A stretch of DNA of 44,318 nucleotides from Verrucomicrobiota bacterium (GCA_016871615.1 VHCX01000002.1:76935-121252); one strand, 5' to 3'. Shown: positions 22,995 through 32,911, numbered from the stretch's first letter. The notes: generated by a model not told the origin, from the letters alone. Program-made: numbers and translations.

Positions 22995-23726
22995 ATGCCC
23001 CGCCCCGTCCCCCCGAAGCCGCCGCCCGGGGATGAGCCCCCGCTCGAGCGGCATGCCACCCGGGTGCTCATCGCCCTGAACCTCGCCTTCTTCGCCTGGG
23101 AGGTCTGGCTCCTTCGGGTCGACCCCGGTCGCCGTCGCTGGTTCGAGCTGAACCATGCCCTGAGCCTCGAGGGCCTCCGCCACGGCGCCTGGTGGCAGTG
23201 CCTCACCTTCCAGTTCCTGCACGGTGGCTGGGTGCACCTGACCATGAACCTCCTGCTGCTGCACTCGCTGGGTCCGATCCTCGAGACCACGCTGGGCCGG
23301 TTCCGGTTCCTGGCCCTCTACCTGGTCAGCGGCACCGTCGGGGGCATGCTCCACGTGATGGGCGCCTGGCTCATGCCCGACGCCTTCGGCCGGCCGGTGG
23401 TCGGGGCCTCGGCCGGCCTCTGCGGCCTCCTGGCGGCGCTCGGCGCCTACCATGCCGAGGAGCGGCTGAGGGTGCTCGTGCTGCTGGTCCTGCCCATGGA
23501 GGTCCGTGCGAAGTTCATCCTCCTGGCCGGCATCGTGGTCAGCGCCCTCGGCGCGGTCCTCGCCCCCGGATCCATCGCCCATCTCGCCCATCTCGGCGGC
23601 TTCATGGGCGGGCTGGCCCTGGCCCTGGGGTTCCAGCACCGGGACTCCGGACCCGGGGGCGGGGGCGGGGGCGGTGCGGAGGCCGGACCGCCAGGCGGTG
23701 TGGCCCGCCGACTAGTCCACCCTTGA
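22995..23726 (+). CDS. Rhomboid-family intramembrane serine protease, first of a tandem pair
   Basis: 243 residues counted from the ATG at 22995; the TTG at 22971 would add eight residues. Membrane helices carry the family landmarks: HGGWVHLTMN with Asn85, the nucleophile in GASAG (Ser139), and AHLGG with catalytic His199. All catalytic residues are present, so it should be active. The C-terminus is a Gly-rich tail encoded by a run of GGGGGC repeats (about 23655-23672) and has no known function. It lies 28 bp after the alcohol dehydrogenase gene and 59 bp before a second rhomboid gene. Substrates are unknown. Confidence 0.9.
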   Translation: MPRPVPPKPPPGDEPPLERHATRVLIALNLAFFAWEVWLLRVDPGRRRWFELNHALSLEGLRHGAWWQCLTFQFLHGGWVHLTMNLLLLHSLGPILETTLGRFRFLALYLVSGTVGGMLHVMGAWLMPDAFGRPVVGASAGLCGLLAALGAYHAEERLRVLVLLVLPMEVRAKFILLAGIVVSALGAVLAPGSIAHLAHLGGFMGGLALALGFQHRDSGPGGGGGGGAEAGPPGGVARRLVHP

Positions 23727-23785
23727 AAGACGGGACCCGATCGGCATTGGAAAAACGACCCCGGACGTTCTACTGTGCCCGTCCG

Positions 23786-24742
23786 ATGATCTCGGATCGG
23801 GACTACATGCGCGACGACGACGGCTTCCGGGGCCTCTCCTGGACGATCTGGCTGTTGATCGCCCTGGTGGTGGTCTTCGCCCTGGAGGCCGTGGCCAAGG
23901 TGTACCTCGGGGTCTCGCTGGACCGCTACGGTGCCCTCTCCGATCAGGTGTGGCGGGCGGGCTGGGTCTGGCAGCTGGTGAGTTTCCAGTTCCTGCACGG
24001 CAGTTTCACCCACCTCTTCTTCAACGGGCTGGGGCTTTGGATGTTCGGCCGCCCCATCGAGGCCGCCTTCGGGGGTCGGCGCATGTTGACGCTCTGGCTG
24101 GCCGGCGGGCTGGTCGGCGGGCTCCTGCAGTTGGGCGTGGGTGCGGCCTTCCCGCAGCCGTTCTCGACGAGCGTCGTCGGGGCCTCGGCCGGGCTCATGA
24201 CCTTCCTGGCCATCTTCTGCCGGCTGGAGCCCGACGCACGGATCCTCCTGGCCCTCATCGTGCCGGTGCCGGCCCGTTTCCTCTTCTACCTGTCGCTGGG
24301 GGTGGCGCTGTTCTTCACCGCGGTCCCGCCCCAGGACGGGGTCGCCCATGCCGCCCATCTCGGGGGGTTGCTCTACGGCTGGCTCTGGGTCGCCAGCGGC
24401 GGCCACCGGGGGGAGGGTCCCTGGCGGCAGTGGACCGACCGTTGGGAGGCCTGGCTTGCCGAGCGGCGCCGGCGGCGCATCCGGCCCGACCGCTCGCCCT
24501 CCCACGAGGTCTCGCCCGCCCGGGCGTCGGCGTCGGGAGGCCAGGCGCCGAGGCCGAGGGTCGGGTCGTCCGGGGCCTCTGGGGCCGACCTGGCGCCGCG
24601 CGGCGGCCGGACCGACGCCGACTTCATCACCCGCGAGGTGGACCCCATCCTCGACAAGATCGCCCGCGAGGGCATCGCCAGCCTGACACCGGCCGAGCGG
24701 CAGACCCTTGAGGCTGCCCGGTCGAAGGTCGCCCGCCGCTGA
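23786..24742 (+). CDS. Rhomboid-family intramembrane serine protease with C-terminal cytoplasmic domain
   Basis: 318 residues. Six or so membrane helices (about 18-205) carry HGSFTHLFFN (Asn80), GASAG with Ser134, and AHAAHLGG with His191, so the dyad is intact. After a basic RRRRRI stretch and a Ser/Ala/Gly-rich linker, the last 45 residues (DADFITREVDPILDKIAREG, then ...LTPAERQTLEAARSK) form a small helical domain. That domain recurs at the C-terminus of verrucomicrobial and Bacteroidetes rhomboids. The ATG at 23786 is chosen because upstream sequence overlaps the first rhomboid gene out of frame. It converges on lpxB with a 28-bp gap. Confidence 0.91.
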   Translation: MISDRDYMRDDDGFRGLSWTIWLLIALVVVFALEAVAKVYLGVSLDRYGALSDQVWRAGWVWQLVSFQFLHGSFTHLFFNGLGLWMFGRPIEAAFGGRRMLTLWLAGGLVGGLLQLGVGAAFPQPFSTSVVGASAGLMTFLAIFCRLEPDARILLALIVPVPARFLFYLSLGVALFFTAVPPQDGVAHAAHLGGLLYGWLWVASGGHRGEGPWRQWTDRWEAWLAERRRRRIRPDRSPSHEVSPARASASGGQAPRPRVGSSGASGADLAPRGGRTDADFITREVDPILDKIAREGIASLTPAERQTLEAARSKVARR

Positions 24743-24770
24743 CGCGGCCGGGCCGACGGCCCCTCGGGCC

Positions 24771-25943
24771 TCAATCGGCCAGGATCGCCTCGGCCGCCCG
24801 TCCGGCCGCCCCCGGCGGGCCCAGCCGCCCGCGCACCTCCCGCAGCGCCGCCTGCGCCGCCGCCATCGCCGCTGGCGACCCGAGGAGCCCAAGCACCGCC
24901 GCCGACAGGGCCTCCGGCGTCGCGGCATCCTGCAGGAACTCGGGCATCACCGGCCGCCCCGCCAGCAGGTTGGGCATCGCCAGGTGCGGCACCCGGACGA
25001 TGCGCCGGCCGATCTCGTAGGTGCTCCGCGAGGTCTTGTAGAGGGCCACCGTGGGCACGGCGAACCAGGCGCACTCCAGAGTCACGGTGCCGGTCGAGGC
25101 GATGGCCACGTCGGCGTCGGCCAGCGCCCGGGCCAGGCCACCGACCTGCACCACCAGGTCATCCGGGGCGGCCAGCCCGGGATGGCCCGCCGGCAGCGCC
25201 GGCAGCGCTGCCCGGGCCGCTTCATGCGGCAGCACCAGCGTGCACCGTGCCCCGGTCGCCGCCGCCACCCGGCGGGCGGCCGGTGCCACCACCGGCCAGT
25301 GGCGACGCAGCTCCCCGGCCCGGCTGCCGGGCAGCAGCACCAGGTGGGGGCGGCTGCCGGCGGCTGCGGCGCGGGGCTCCGGGGGCGGCCCGTGGCGGTC
25401 CACCAGCGGATGGCCCACGAAGTCCACGCGCACCCCGGGGGCGCGGCGGGCGTACCAGTCCTTCTCGAAGGGCAGGATCGACAGCAGCCGGTCGAGGATC
25501 CCGGGCATCCGGAGGGCCCGGCCGGGTCGCGACGCCCAGACCTGCGGCGAGACGAACTGCACCCGCCGTGGCCTCCAGTTGCGGAACCGGCCCTCACGCC
25601 CGTGGGCCATGGCCGTCACCGCCGTCAGGAAGCGCAGGTTGAAGGCGCCGAAATCCACCCCGATCACGATGTCGGGCGTCCGGACCTGGGCGGCCCGCGA
25701 CAGCTCCGCGAAGGCCCGGCGGAAGCGGCCCAGTTGCCGGAGCGCATCGGCCGGCCCGATGGCCGAATGGGCTGTGAGGTCGCAGAGGATCTCCACCCCT
25801 GCCGCCGCCATGGCCGGACCGCCCGCCCCGAAGAAGCGGGGCTCCAGCGGCCCGGTCCGCCGCCGTAGCGCGTGGACCAGCTCTGCGGCGAGCTGGTCGC
25901 CGCTGGGCTCCCCGGCGACGAGCAGGATGGACGAGGGCTTCAC
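24771..25943 (-). CDS. lpxB: Lipid-A-disaccharide synthase
   Basis: LpxB joins UDP-diacylglucosamine and lipid X to make the lipid A disaccharide at the inner face of the inner membrane. The 390-residue length is normal. The N-terminus has the invariant LLVAGEPSGD, followed by GAGGPAM, IGVDFGAFNLR and VSPQVWAS. The C-terminal GT-B half has LLPGSRAGELRRHWPV and the donor-site segment ASTGTVTLECAWFAVPTVALYK, then the PNLLAGRPVMPEFLQ signature. Its presence shows the organism makes lipid A. No other lpx gene is adjacent. It is convergent with the rhomboid pair and divergent from the PSCyt/PSD1 gene (149 bp). Confidence 0.97.
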   Translation of the reverse strand: MKPSSILLVAGEPSGDQLAAELVHALRRRTGPLEPRFFGAGGPAMAAAGVEILCDLTAHSAIGPADALRQLGRFRRAFAELSRAAQVRTPDIVIGVDFGAFNLRFLTAVTAMAHGREGRFRNWRPRRVQFVSPQVWASRPGRALRMPGILDRLLSILPFEKDWYARRAPGVRVDFVGHPLVDRHGPPPEPRAAAAGSRPHLVLLPGSRAGELRRHWPVVAPAARRVAAATGARCTLVLPHEAARAALPALPAGHPGLAAPDDLVVQVGGLARALADADVAIASTGTVTLECAWFAVPTVALYKTSRSTYEIGRRIVRVPHLAMPNLLAGRPVMPEFLQDAATPEALSAAVLGLLGSPAAMAAAQAALREVRGRLGPPGAAGRAAEAILAD

Positions 25944-26092
25944 CGTGTGCCCCCGAGCCTACGGGGCCACCGCCCGCTTGGCCATGCCTTCGGCGCGGTC
26001 CGTCCGGCGTAAGCCTGTCCCGCCCTTCCGACCCGTTCCGCTCTGGCGTTCGGGCGGGGTTTTGCCGAGGATGCAGGCACACTCCAGAGCCC

Positions 26093-29000
26093 ATGAAGAT
26101 TCCCCTGATTCCCGAGGCGATGGCCCTGATCGCCGGCACGGCCCTCGTCCTGCGGGCGACGGCGGCGACCGACTTCGCGGCCGAGATCGAGCCGCTGCTC
26201 ATCAAGCGGTGCTCCGAGTGCCACGGCCCGGACAAGCAGAAGGCCGACCTGCGCCTGGATTCGCGGGCGGCGGCGCTCCGGCCGGCCGAGTCGGGCAAGG
26301 CGGCGCTGGTGCCGGGCAAGCCCGAGGCCAGCGAGATGATCCGGCGCGTCACGTCCACCGATCCCGACGAGGTGATGCCCCCCAAGGGACCCCGGCTTAC
26401 CCCGGCCGAGGTGGCTGGCCTGTCGCGCTGGATCGCCGCGGGCGCGGTGTGGCCCGAGGTGGACGCCCGCAGGCACTGGTCCTTCCAGGCGCCGGTCCGG
26501 CCGAGGCCGCCCGAGGACCTGCCGGCCGGTGCGCTCCTCCGCAATCCCATCGACCGCTTCATCATCGCCCGGCTCGCGAAGGAGGGCTTGGCCCTGCAGC
26601 CCGAGGCCGACCGGGCCACGCTCATCCGCCGCCTGAGCCTCGACCTCACCGGCCTGCCGCCCGAGCCCGTCGAGGTGGCCGCCTTCGTGGGCGACCGCTC
26701 GGACAAGGCCTACGAAAACCTCGTCGACCGGCTGCTCGCCTCGCCCCACTACGGCGAGCACATGGCCCGCGGCTGGCTTGACCTGGCCCGCTATGCCGAC
26801 TCCAACGGCTACCAGGTCGACCTGGCCCGCTCCATCTGGCCCTACCGCCAGTGGGTCATCGAGGCCTTCAACCAAAACCAGCCCTTCGACCGGTTCACCA
26901 TCGACCAGCTCGCCGGCGACCTGCTCCCCCAGGCCACCTTGGCCCAGCGCATCGCCACCGGCTTCAACCGCAACACCAAGGTCAACGACGAGGGCGGCGG
27001 CGACGCCGAGGAATACCGCACCAAGGCGGTGAAGGATCGCGTGGCCACCGTGGGCACGGCCTGGCTCGGCCTCACCCTCAACTGCGCCGAGTGCCACACC
27101 CACAAGTACGACCCCATCACCCAGGAGGAGTACTACCGCTTCTACGCCTTTTTCAACAACACCGCCGACTCGGGCAACTACAGCACCGGCCCCTCCGTCG
27201 AGGTGCCCGAGCCCGACCTGTCCGACAGCGACGCGCACCTGGCCCGCCGCCTCGGGGAGACCCGCCAGGCCCTCGACCGCGCCACCGCCAGCCTGCTGGC
27301 CGAACGGCCCGCCTGGGAGAAATCGATCGCCCGCAGGGCCGACCCCTGGCGCACCCTCAGGCTGGTCAACGCCCACTCCACCGGCGGCTCCGGCTACACC
27401 AACCTCGCCGACGGTTCGCTCCTGGGCACGGGCGTCAATCCCATCTACGACACCATCACCGTGGAGGCCGACACCGACCTGGCCGGCGTCACCGCCGTGC
27501 GGTTGGAGGTGCTGCCCGACCCGAGCCTGCCCAAGAACGGGCCGGGCCGCTGGGGCGCCACCGGAAACTTCATCCTCGACGAGATGTCCCTGGCGGCCGC
27601 GCCCCGGCGCGGGCCGGTGCCGGCCGACACCAACGTGGTCTTCGCCAGCGCCACCGCCGACTGGGAGCAGCAGTACTACCGCGCCGAGCATGCCGTGGAC
27701 CGCAATCCCAAGACCGGCTGGGCCATCGGCCCGCGCTTCGGTGAGCGGCACGTGCTCGTCGCCCGGCTGCAGAAGCCCGTGAGCCATGCCGGGGGCAGCC
27801 ACCTGACCTTCCGATTCGAGCACTACCACGGCAACAGCCACTGCATCGGCCGCTTCCGGCTGTCGGTGACCACCGAGACGGACCCGGAGCGCCTGTGGCC
27901 CCTGGGCGAGGAGGTCCGGGTCGCCGCGGCGCTCCCGGCGGCCCGGCGATCGGCCGACCAGGCCGCGCTGCTGGCCTCCAGCCAGAGGTCCGCCTCGGAG
28001 CGGGTCCGCATGCTGGAGCGCGAACTCTTCGTGCTCGAGCAGCGGCAGAAGCAGCGGGCCGGCCGGAAGTTCACCACGCTGGTCATGCAGGAGCGCTCCG
28101 ACCCCAGGCCCCGCGAGACCTACCTGCACGTGCGCGGCGATTTCCTGAGCCGCGGCAAGGTCGTCGAGCCGGGCACCCCGGCGGTGTTCCCGCCCCTGCC
28201 TGCGGGCATGCCGGCCAACCGGCTGGCCCTGGCCCGCTGGCTGGTCGATCCGGCCAACCCGCTGACGGCCCGGGTCACGGTGAACCGGTTCTGGGAGCGC
28301 TGCTTCGGCGCCGGCCTCGTCAAGACCAGCGAGGACTTCGGCCGCCAGGGCGAGCCGCCCTCCCACCCCGAGCTGCTCGACTGGCTGGCCACCGAGTTCG
28401 TCGCCCGCGGCTGGGACGTCAAGGCCATGCAGAAGCTCCTCGTGATGTCGGCCACCTACCGCCAGGGCGCGGCCACCGACGCCACCCGCCTCGAGAAGGA
28501 CTTCTACAACCGCCTGCTCTCGCGCGGCCCCCGCTTCCGCATGGACGCCGAGATGATCCGCGACCACGCCCTGGCCGTCAGCGGCCTGCTCCACCCGAAG
28601 GTGGGCGGCCCGAGCGTGAACCCAGTGCAGGTGCCCAACCTCTGGAAGGAGATCGGGTTCCTCCGCCCGGAGATCGGCATGGACGAGTGGCCGGTGAGCG
28701 ACGGGCCCGACCTGTACCGGCGGGGTCTCTACACCTTCTGGCGGCGCGTCTGCACCTATCCCACCTTCGCCACGTTCGACGCGCCGAGCCGCGAGGTCTG
28801 CGTCTCGCGGCGGCCCCGCACCAACACGCCGCTGCAGGCCCTGGCCGCGCTCAACGATCCAACCCTGCTCGAGGCCGCGCGTGCCTTCGGCCAGCGGATC
28901 CTCGCCGAGGGCGGCACCGACGATGCCGCCCGGGTCGACTACGCCTTCCGCCGCTGCCTGGGCCGCGCGCCGACGGCGTCGGAGCACCGCCGCCTACTGG

Positions 29001-29173
29001 AGTTCGTGAAGGCGCAGGAGCGCGGGTTCCGCAAGGATCCCAAGGCCGCGGCGGCGCTGGTGCAGGTGGGCTCCGCGCCGAGGCCCGCCGACCTCAAGGA
29101 TGCCCCGCTGGCCGTCTGGATGACCCTCGCCAACGTGCTCTTCAACCTCGACGAGACGCTCACCAAGGGCTGA
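26093..29173 (+). CDS. PSCyt1-PSCyt2-PSD1 (planctomycete cytochrome C domain) protein
   Basis: 1026 residues with an N-terminal signal peptide (1-25). Domain order is PSCyt1 (about 28-120) with haem-binding-type C40-SE-C43-H44, PSCyt2 (DUF1549, about 150-370) with [12 protein letters not shown] (C331-AE-C334-H335), a middle beta-rich region (about 420-600), and PSD1 (DUF1553, about 708-965), with [20 protein letters not shown] and the ETFR-like segment [20 protein letters not shown]. This family is abundant in Planctomycetes and Verrucomicrobia, where it is usually followed by a DUF1501 protein. Here the next gene is moaA on the other strand, so the partner is missing. A redox role in extracytoplasmic polysaccharide breakdown is often proposed but not proven. 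Confidence 0.95.
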   Translation: MKIPLIPEAMALIAGTALVLRATAATDFAAEIEPLLIKRCSECHGPDKQKADLRLDSRAAALRPAESGKAALVPGKPEASEMIRRVTSTDPDEVMPPKGPRLTPAEVAGLSRWIAAGAVWPEVDARRHWSFQAPVRPRPPEDLPAGALLRNPIDRFIIARLAKEGLALQPEADRATLIRRLSLDLTGLPPEPVEVAAFVGDRSDKAYENLVDRLLASPHYGEHMARGWLDLARYADSNGYQVDLARSIWPYRQWVIEAFNQNQPFDRFTIDQLAGDLLPQATLAQRIATGFNRNTKVNDEGGGDAEEYRTKAVKDRVATVGTAWLGLTLNCAECHTHKYDPITQEEYYRFYAFFNNTADSGNYSTGPSVEVPEPDLSDSDAHLARRLGETRQALDRATASLLAERPAWEKSIARRADPWRTLRLVNAHSTGGSGYTNLADGSLLGTGVNPIYDTITVEADTDLAGVTAVRLEVLPDPSLPKNGPGRWGATGNFILDEMSLAAAPRRGPVPADTNVVFASATADWEQQYYRAEHAVDRNPKTGWAIGPRFGERHVLVARLQKPVSHAGGSHLTFRFEHYHGNSHCIGRFRLSVTTETDPERLWPLGEEVRVAAALPAARRSADQAALLASSQRSASERVRMLERELFVLEQRQKQRAGRKFTTLVMQERSDPRPRETYLHVRGDFLSRGKVVEPGTPAVFPPLPAGMPANRLALARWLVDPANPLTARVTVNRFWERCFGAGLVKTSEDFGRQGEPPSHPELLDWLATEFVARGWDVKAMQKLLVMSATYRQGAATDATRLEKDFYNRLLSRGPRFRMDAEMIRDHALAVSGLLHPKVGGPSVNPVQVPNLWKEIGFLRPEIGMDEWPVSDGPDLYRRGLYTFWRRVCTYPTFATFDAPSREVCVSRRPRTNTPLQALAALNDPTLLEAARAFGQRILAEGGTDDAARVDYAFRRCLGRAPTASEHRRLLEFVKAQERGFRKDPKAAAALVQVGSAPRPADLKDAPLAVWMTLANVLFNLDETLTKG

Positions 29174-29278
29174 TCGAAAAAACGGCGTCGGATCGGGAGC
29201 CTGTGGACCGGTGGGGGGTCACGGCCCGCTCTGGCCACGCCTTCCGGCCATCCCTTGCGGATCGTCCGGGGGTTCTTC

Positions 29279-30364
29279 TCAGCCGCCGATGCAGCTCATC
29301 GAGCGCTGCGGCTGCACGAAGTCGGCCTGGCCGATCCGGTGGCCGGCCTCCTTGTGGCGCACGCGGTCCTGCAGCAGGGCCGAGAGGTCCTCATCGGAGC
29401 CGCCGCCCCGCAGCAATGGCCGCAGGTCGTGCTCGTCGAGGCTGAAGAGGCAGGTGCGCAGCTTGCCGTCGGCGGTCAGGCGCAGCCGGTTGCAGTGCCC
29501 GCAGAAGGGTTCGCTCACCGGGGCGATGATCCCCACCTCGCCTCGCCCGCCCCCGATGCGCCAGCGCCGGGCCGTCTCCGACGGGTTGGCCCCGGCGTCC
29601 ACGGGCGTGAGGTCGAAGCCGGCCCGGAGCCGCCCCAGGATCTCGCGCCCCGGCACGACCAGCTCCTTCTGCCAGGCCCGGCTGGAGTCCAGCGGCATGA
29701 ACTCGATGAAGCGCAGGCTCAGGTCCTCGGCCACCGCGAAGCGGACCAGGTCGGGGATCTCGTGGTCGTTCATGCCGCGGATGACCACCGCGTTGACCTT
29801 CACCGGATGGAAGCCCAGCTGCCGGGCCAGCCGCAGGCCCTCGAGCACCTCGCCAAGGCCGTCCCGGCCGGTCATGCGGCGGAAGTTGTCGCGGTCCAGC
29901 GAGTCCATGCTGAAGCTCACCCGCCGGAGGCCGGCCTGGCGCAGCGCCGCAGCGACCGGCCCGAAGAGCGCCCCGTTGGTGGTCATGGCCAGGTCGCGCA
30001 CGCCGGGGATGCCGGCGATCTCCCCCACGAGCCGCTCGACGCCCTGGCGCAGCAGGGGTTCGCCGCCGGTGATCCGCACCTTCTCGATCCCGAGTCCCAC
30101 GGCCACGCGCACCACCCGGGTGATCTCCTCGAAGCGGAGGATCTCCGAGCGCGGCTTCCACTCCCGGTGGATCGGCGTGGGCCGCGTCCCTGCATGGGCC
30201 TGCCGCAGGCCGTCGAGGCGGGTGCGGTAGAAGTCGGCCGCCTCCTCGGTCTCGGGCAGGCAGTACAGGCAGCGGAAATTGCAGCGGTCGGTGACGCTGA
30301 CCCGGAGGTCGCGCATCACCCGCCCGTGGGAATCCCGGAGCAACCCTTGCACAGGAATCATCAT
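29279..30364 (-). CDS. moaA: GTP 3',8-cyclase (molybdenum cofactor biosynthesis)
   Basis: MoaA is a radical SAM enzyme that converts GTP to 3',8-cyclo-GTP, the first step of molybdopterin synthesis. The 361-residue protein has the SAM-cluster motif CX3CX2C (Cys28, Cys32, Cys35, in TDRCNFRCLYC). It also has the second cluster CX2CX13C (Cys288, Cys291, Cys305, in PFCGHCNRL and RTCLFS), RITGGEPLLR, and the essential C-terminal Gly-Gly. Between the first cluster and LRFEEITRV there are roughly 20 more residues than in E. coli or Bacillus MoaA (about 40-66). No other moa, moe or mob gene is visible, so moaA is isolated. Either Met1 or Met2 may start the protein. Confidence 0.95.
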   Translation of the reverse strand: MMIPVQGLLRDSHGRVMRDLRVSVTDRCNFRCLYCLPETEEAADFYRTRLDGLRQAHAGTRPTPIHREWKPRSEILRFEEITRVVRVAVGLGIEKVRITGGEPLLRQGVERLVGEIAGIPGVRDLAMTTNGALFGPVAAALRQAGLRRVSFSMDSLDRDNFRRMTGRDGLGEVLEGLRLARQLGFHPVKVNAVVIRGMNDHEIPDLVRFAVAEDLSLRFIEFMPLDSSRAWQKELVVPGREILGRLRAGFDLTPVDAGANPSETARRWRIGGGRGEVGIIAPVSEPFCGHCNRLRLTADGKLRTCLFSLDEHDLRPLLRGGGSDEDLSALLQDRVRHKEAGHRIGQADFVQPQRSMSCIGG

Positions 30365-30416
30365 GGGTCGCCCGGGGGACGCTTCGCAACCCGCAGGATG
30401 GTGGGCCCCGGGCCGT

Positions 30417-31181
30417 TCAGGGCTTGGCCGGGGCCTCGACCTTCGAGGAACCGTCGGTCCCGACCTCCACCTTCAGGGGGTAGGCGTTGGTGGCCGACGC
30501 GGGCGGGGCCTTCGGCCGGATGCCCTCCTGGAGCAGTTGCGCCCCCTTCTTCTCGAAGCCATAGAGGCCGCGCCGGATGAACTCGAGGCGCCGGGCGATG
30601 CTCAGCTCCTCCTTCAGCTTGCGCACCTGCTCGCGCAGGATGGCCAGGTCGTTGAACTTCTTCTCGAGGTCGGCCTTCTCGGCGATGAGCCGCTTAAGCT
30701 CCTTCTTGAGGGCCTCCCGATCGCCCTCGCTGGCGGCGAGCTTGCGCTCGGTGACCTTGATCTGCGACTCGAGGTTGCCGATTTGGCCGGTGAGGTCGCC
30801 CATCTTCTTGGTCAGGTCGTCCTTCTCGCCCTCCAGGCCGGCGATCTGTCGGTCCCGGCGCTCCAGCTCGGCCTTGGCGGCCTCGGCGGCCTTGGCGGCC
30901 TCGGCGCTGGTGCGCGTCAGCTCGGCCGACACGGCCACCCACTTGTTGGAGACCAGGTGGATGTCCTCGATGCGCTGCGTGAGGTTGGTCTCCAGGTTGG
31001 CGTTGACCCGGACCTGTTCGGTGAGCTTGCCGGTGGTGTTCACCAGTTCGTTCGACAGCGCCGCCCGCTGACCCTCGAGGCTGAGCCGGGTCTCCTCGGC
31101 CTTCTTGGAGTTGAGGTACCACCCGGCGCCCAGGCCGAGGCAGACGAGCACCAGCACCGCGGGGACGAGCTTCGAGTTCAT
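30417..31181 (-). CDS. Single-pass membrane protein with long coiled coil, function unknown
   Basis: 254 residues. One hydrophobic segment at 5-22 (LVPAVLVLVCLGLGAGWYL) is followed by a nearly continuous coiled coil (about 25-205), rich in Lys, Glu, Leu and Ala with repeated heptads. An Ala/Pro/Val-rich tail follows. There are no enzymatic motifs. The ATG at 31181 is the first that gives the membrane segment; the frame stays open far upstream but that part is antisense to the LON gene. The gene lies 52 bp upstream of moaA on the same strand and is divergent from the LON-domain gene. A structural or tethering role is plausible, but I do not recognise a named family. Confidence 0.8.
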   Translation of the reverse strand: MNSKLVPAVLVLVCLGLGAGWYLNSKKAEETRLSLEGQRAALSNELVNTTGKLTEQVRVNANLETNLTQRIEDIHLVSNKWVAVSAELTRTSAEAAKAAEAAKAELERRDRQIAGLEGEKDDLTKKMGDLTGQIGNLESQIKVTERKLAASEGDREALKKELKRLIAEKADLEKKFNDLAILREQVRKLKEELSIARRLEFIRRGLYGFEKKGAQLLQEGIRPKAPPASATNAYPLKVEVGTDGSSKVEAPAKP

Positions 31182-31349
31182 GGTCGGAGAGTTCGGGGAC
31201 GGCCTGGGGGGAATCCTCAGGCTGCATTGACTATTGGACACCGAATCGCCCCGGACATTCAATCTCCGATGGACGGCGGCGGCGGGTGCGATTGGCCCCG
31301 CGATCTCCCGGCGTCTTGCTTCGGCGCAGGCCCACTTTACCGTCGGCCG

Positions 31350-32066
31350 ATGCTGATACCCGACCGCATGGGTGTGATGATCCTCGGGGAGGGGAGCCTG
31401 TTCCCGCAGGCCATGATGCCCCTGTTCATCTACGAGCCCCGCTATCGGGATATGCTCTCCGAGTCGCTGGCGACCCACCGGATGTTCTGCTTGGCCATGC
31501 AGCGCATGGACGCCATCCGCGAGTCGCCCAGCCGGATCGCCACCCTCGGCCTGGTGCGGGCGTCGGTGAAGAATTCCAACGGGACCTCCAACCTGGTGCT
31601 CCAGGGGCTGATCCGGGTCCGCCTCGGCAAGATCGTGCAGACCAAGCCGTACCGCCAGCACCTGATCACCCCGTTGAAGGAGACCTCGGAGCGGTCCCCG
31701 GAGATCGAGGCGCTGCTGGGTCGCAGCCTCGACCTGGTGGAGGCCCGCCTCCGGCAGGACCAGCCGGTGCCGCTGGAGCTGATCCGCCAGCTCGCCGGCG
31801 GCGGCCAGCGCCTGCCCGAGACGCGCGTCGAGGATTGCCTCGAGGCGCTCAAGGCCATCCGCGAGCCGGGACGCTACGCCGACCTGGTGGCGGCCCTGTT
31901 GCTGCCCAACCCGATGGCCCGGCAGATGATCCTCGAGGCCGTCGACCCGGAACACCGGCTGCGCCAGCTGGTGGTGTTCCTCCTGGCGGAGGTCAACCGC
32001 GCCGCCCAGGGGGGCGGGGACGACGACTTCCTGGGGGCCGACCCGGGCGACGAGGGGGACGAGTGA
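31350..32066 (+). CDS. LON substrate-binding domain protein (no protease domain)
   Basis: 238 residues. The N-terminus GSLFPQAMMPLFIYEPRYRDM closely follows the start of the Lon protease N-domain, and the strand LGLVRASVKNSNGTSNLVLQ fits the same fold. There is a helical second half (about 110-215) and an acidic Gly/Asp-rich tail. No AAA+ or peptidase domain is present, so it is a stand-alone LON-domain protein. The stop codon overlaps the GTG start of the first ABC-2 permease (GTGA at 32063-32066), so translation of the two is coupled. That link to a transporter is unusual, and its meaning is unknown. Confidence 0.9.
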   Translation: MLIPDRMGVMILGEGSLFPQAMMPLFIYEPRYRDMLSESLATHRMFCLAMQRMDAIRESPSRIATLGLVRASVKNSNGTSNLVLQGLIRVRLGKIVQTKPYRQHLITPLKETSERSPEIEALLGRSLDLVEARLRQDQPVPLELIRQLAGGGQRLPETRVEDCLEALKAIREPGRYADLVAALLLPNPMARQMILEAVDPEHRLRQLVVFLLAEVNRAAQGGGDDDFLGADPGDEGDE

Positions 32067-32911
32067 CGCACGTCGCCACCCCCCGCCTCCGTCCACCCGG
32101 CCTCCTGGGCAAGTACCTCCACGTGCTGTCCGTGGGGTTGCAGAACACGCTGGTCTATCGGGCCAACTTCCTCTTCCGGGCCGCCTTCGGGCTCGTGCCC
32201 CTGGCGGCGACGCTGTTCCTCTGGCGGTCCATCTACGCCGACCGCCCCCCGGACGGCCTCGTCGGGGCCTACACCCTGGGGCAGATGATCAGCTACTACC
32301 TGGGGGTCACCGTGGTCGACTCGGTGACCGCCGTGGCCGAGGACGACTGGCAGATCGCCGCCGACATCAAGGATGGCGCGGTGAGCCAGTTCCTGCTCAA
32401 GCCCGTCGACTACCTGGCCTACCGGCTCTGCCTCTACCTGTCCGGCCGGGTGGTCTACACCGGGGTCGCGCTGGTGCCGGTGGCCGGCTTCCTCTGGTAC
32501 CAGCGGGAGTTCCTGGTCGGTCCCTCCGGGGCCGCCGGATGGGCGTTGGCGGCGGTGTCGGTGGGCCTGGCCGCGCTGCTGCAGTTCCTGATCGCCTACA
32601 CCGTGGCGCTGCTGGCCTTCTGGGTCCTGGATGTCAGCACCTTCATCTTCATCCAGTTCGCCTTCGAGTACCTCGCCAGCGGCCACCTCTTCCCGCTGGA
32701 CATCCTGCCCCCGGCGCTGCACCGGGGGCTGATGTGGACCCCCTATCCCTACCTGCTGCACTTCCCGGTGGGCGTGTCGCTGGGCCGATTCTCCGGGCCC
32801 GGGCTGTGGTGGGGCCTGGCCGCGCAGGCCGGCTGGGTGATCGGGGTCTTCCTGCTGGCCCGCCTGGTCTGGTCGCGGGGTCTGCGCCGCTACACCGCCG
32901 TCGGCGGCTGA
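32063..32911 (+). CDS. ABC-2 type transporter permease (DUF990-like), first of a pair
   Basis: 282 residues with about six membrane helices, matching the ABC-2/DUF990 permease family that exports lipids, polysaccharides or drugs. The GTG start at 32063 overlaps the previous stop by 4 bp and is preceded by GAGGGGGAC, a good Shine-Dalgarno match; no upstream ATG fits. Typical features are the cytoplasmic start RNFLFR-like segment (ANFLFRAAFGLVPL), the amphipathic VAEDDWQIAADIKDG loop and LLKPVDYLAYRL. The second permease gene starts 38 bp after its stop. No ATP-binding subunit is encoded in the window, although such permeases need one. Confidence 0.88.
   Translation: MTHVATPRLRPPGLLGKYLHVLSVGLQNTLVYRANFLFRAAFGLVPLAATLFLWRSIYADRPPDGLVGAYTLGQMISYYLGVTVVDSVTAVAEDDWQIAADIKDGAVSQFLLKPVDYLAYRLCLYLSGRVVYTGVALVPVAGFLWYQREFLVGPSGAAGWALAAVSVGLAALLQFLIAYTVALLAFWVLDVSTFIFIQFAFEYLASGHLFPLDILPPALHRGLMWTPYPYLLHFPVGVSLGRFSGPGLWWGLAAQAGWVIGVFLLARLVWSRGLRRYTAVGG

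Noticed and set aside
23655-23674. GGGGGC repeats as a regulatory G-quadruplex
   Set aside because: They lie inside the first rhomboid gene and simply encode its poly-Gly tail.
25940-28987. Open frame of 1015 codons on the minus strand
   Set aside because: Antisense to the PSCyt/PSD1 gene; product rich in Gly, Val, Leu, Gly-His with no domain.
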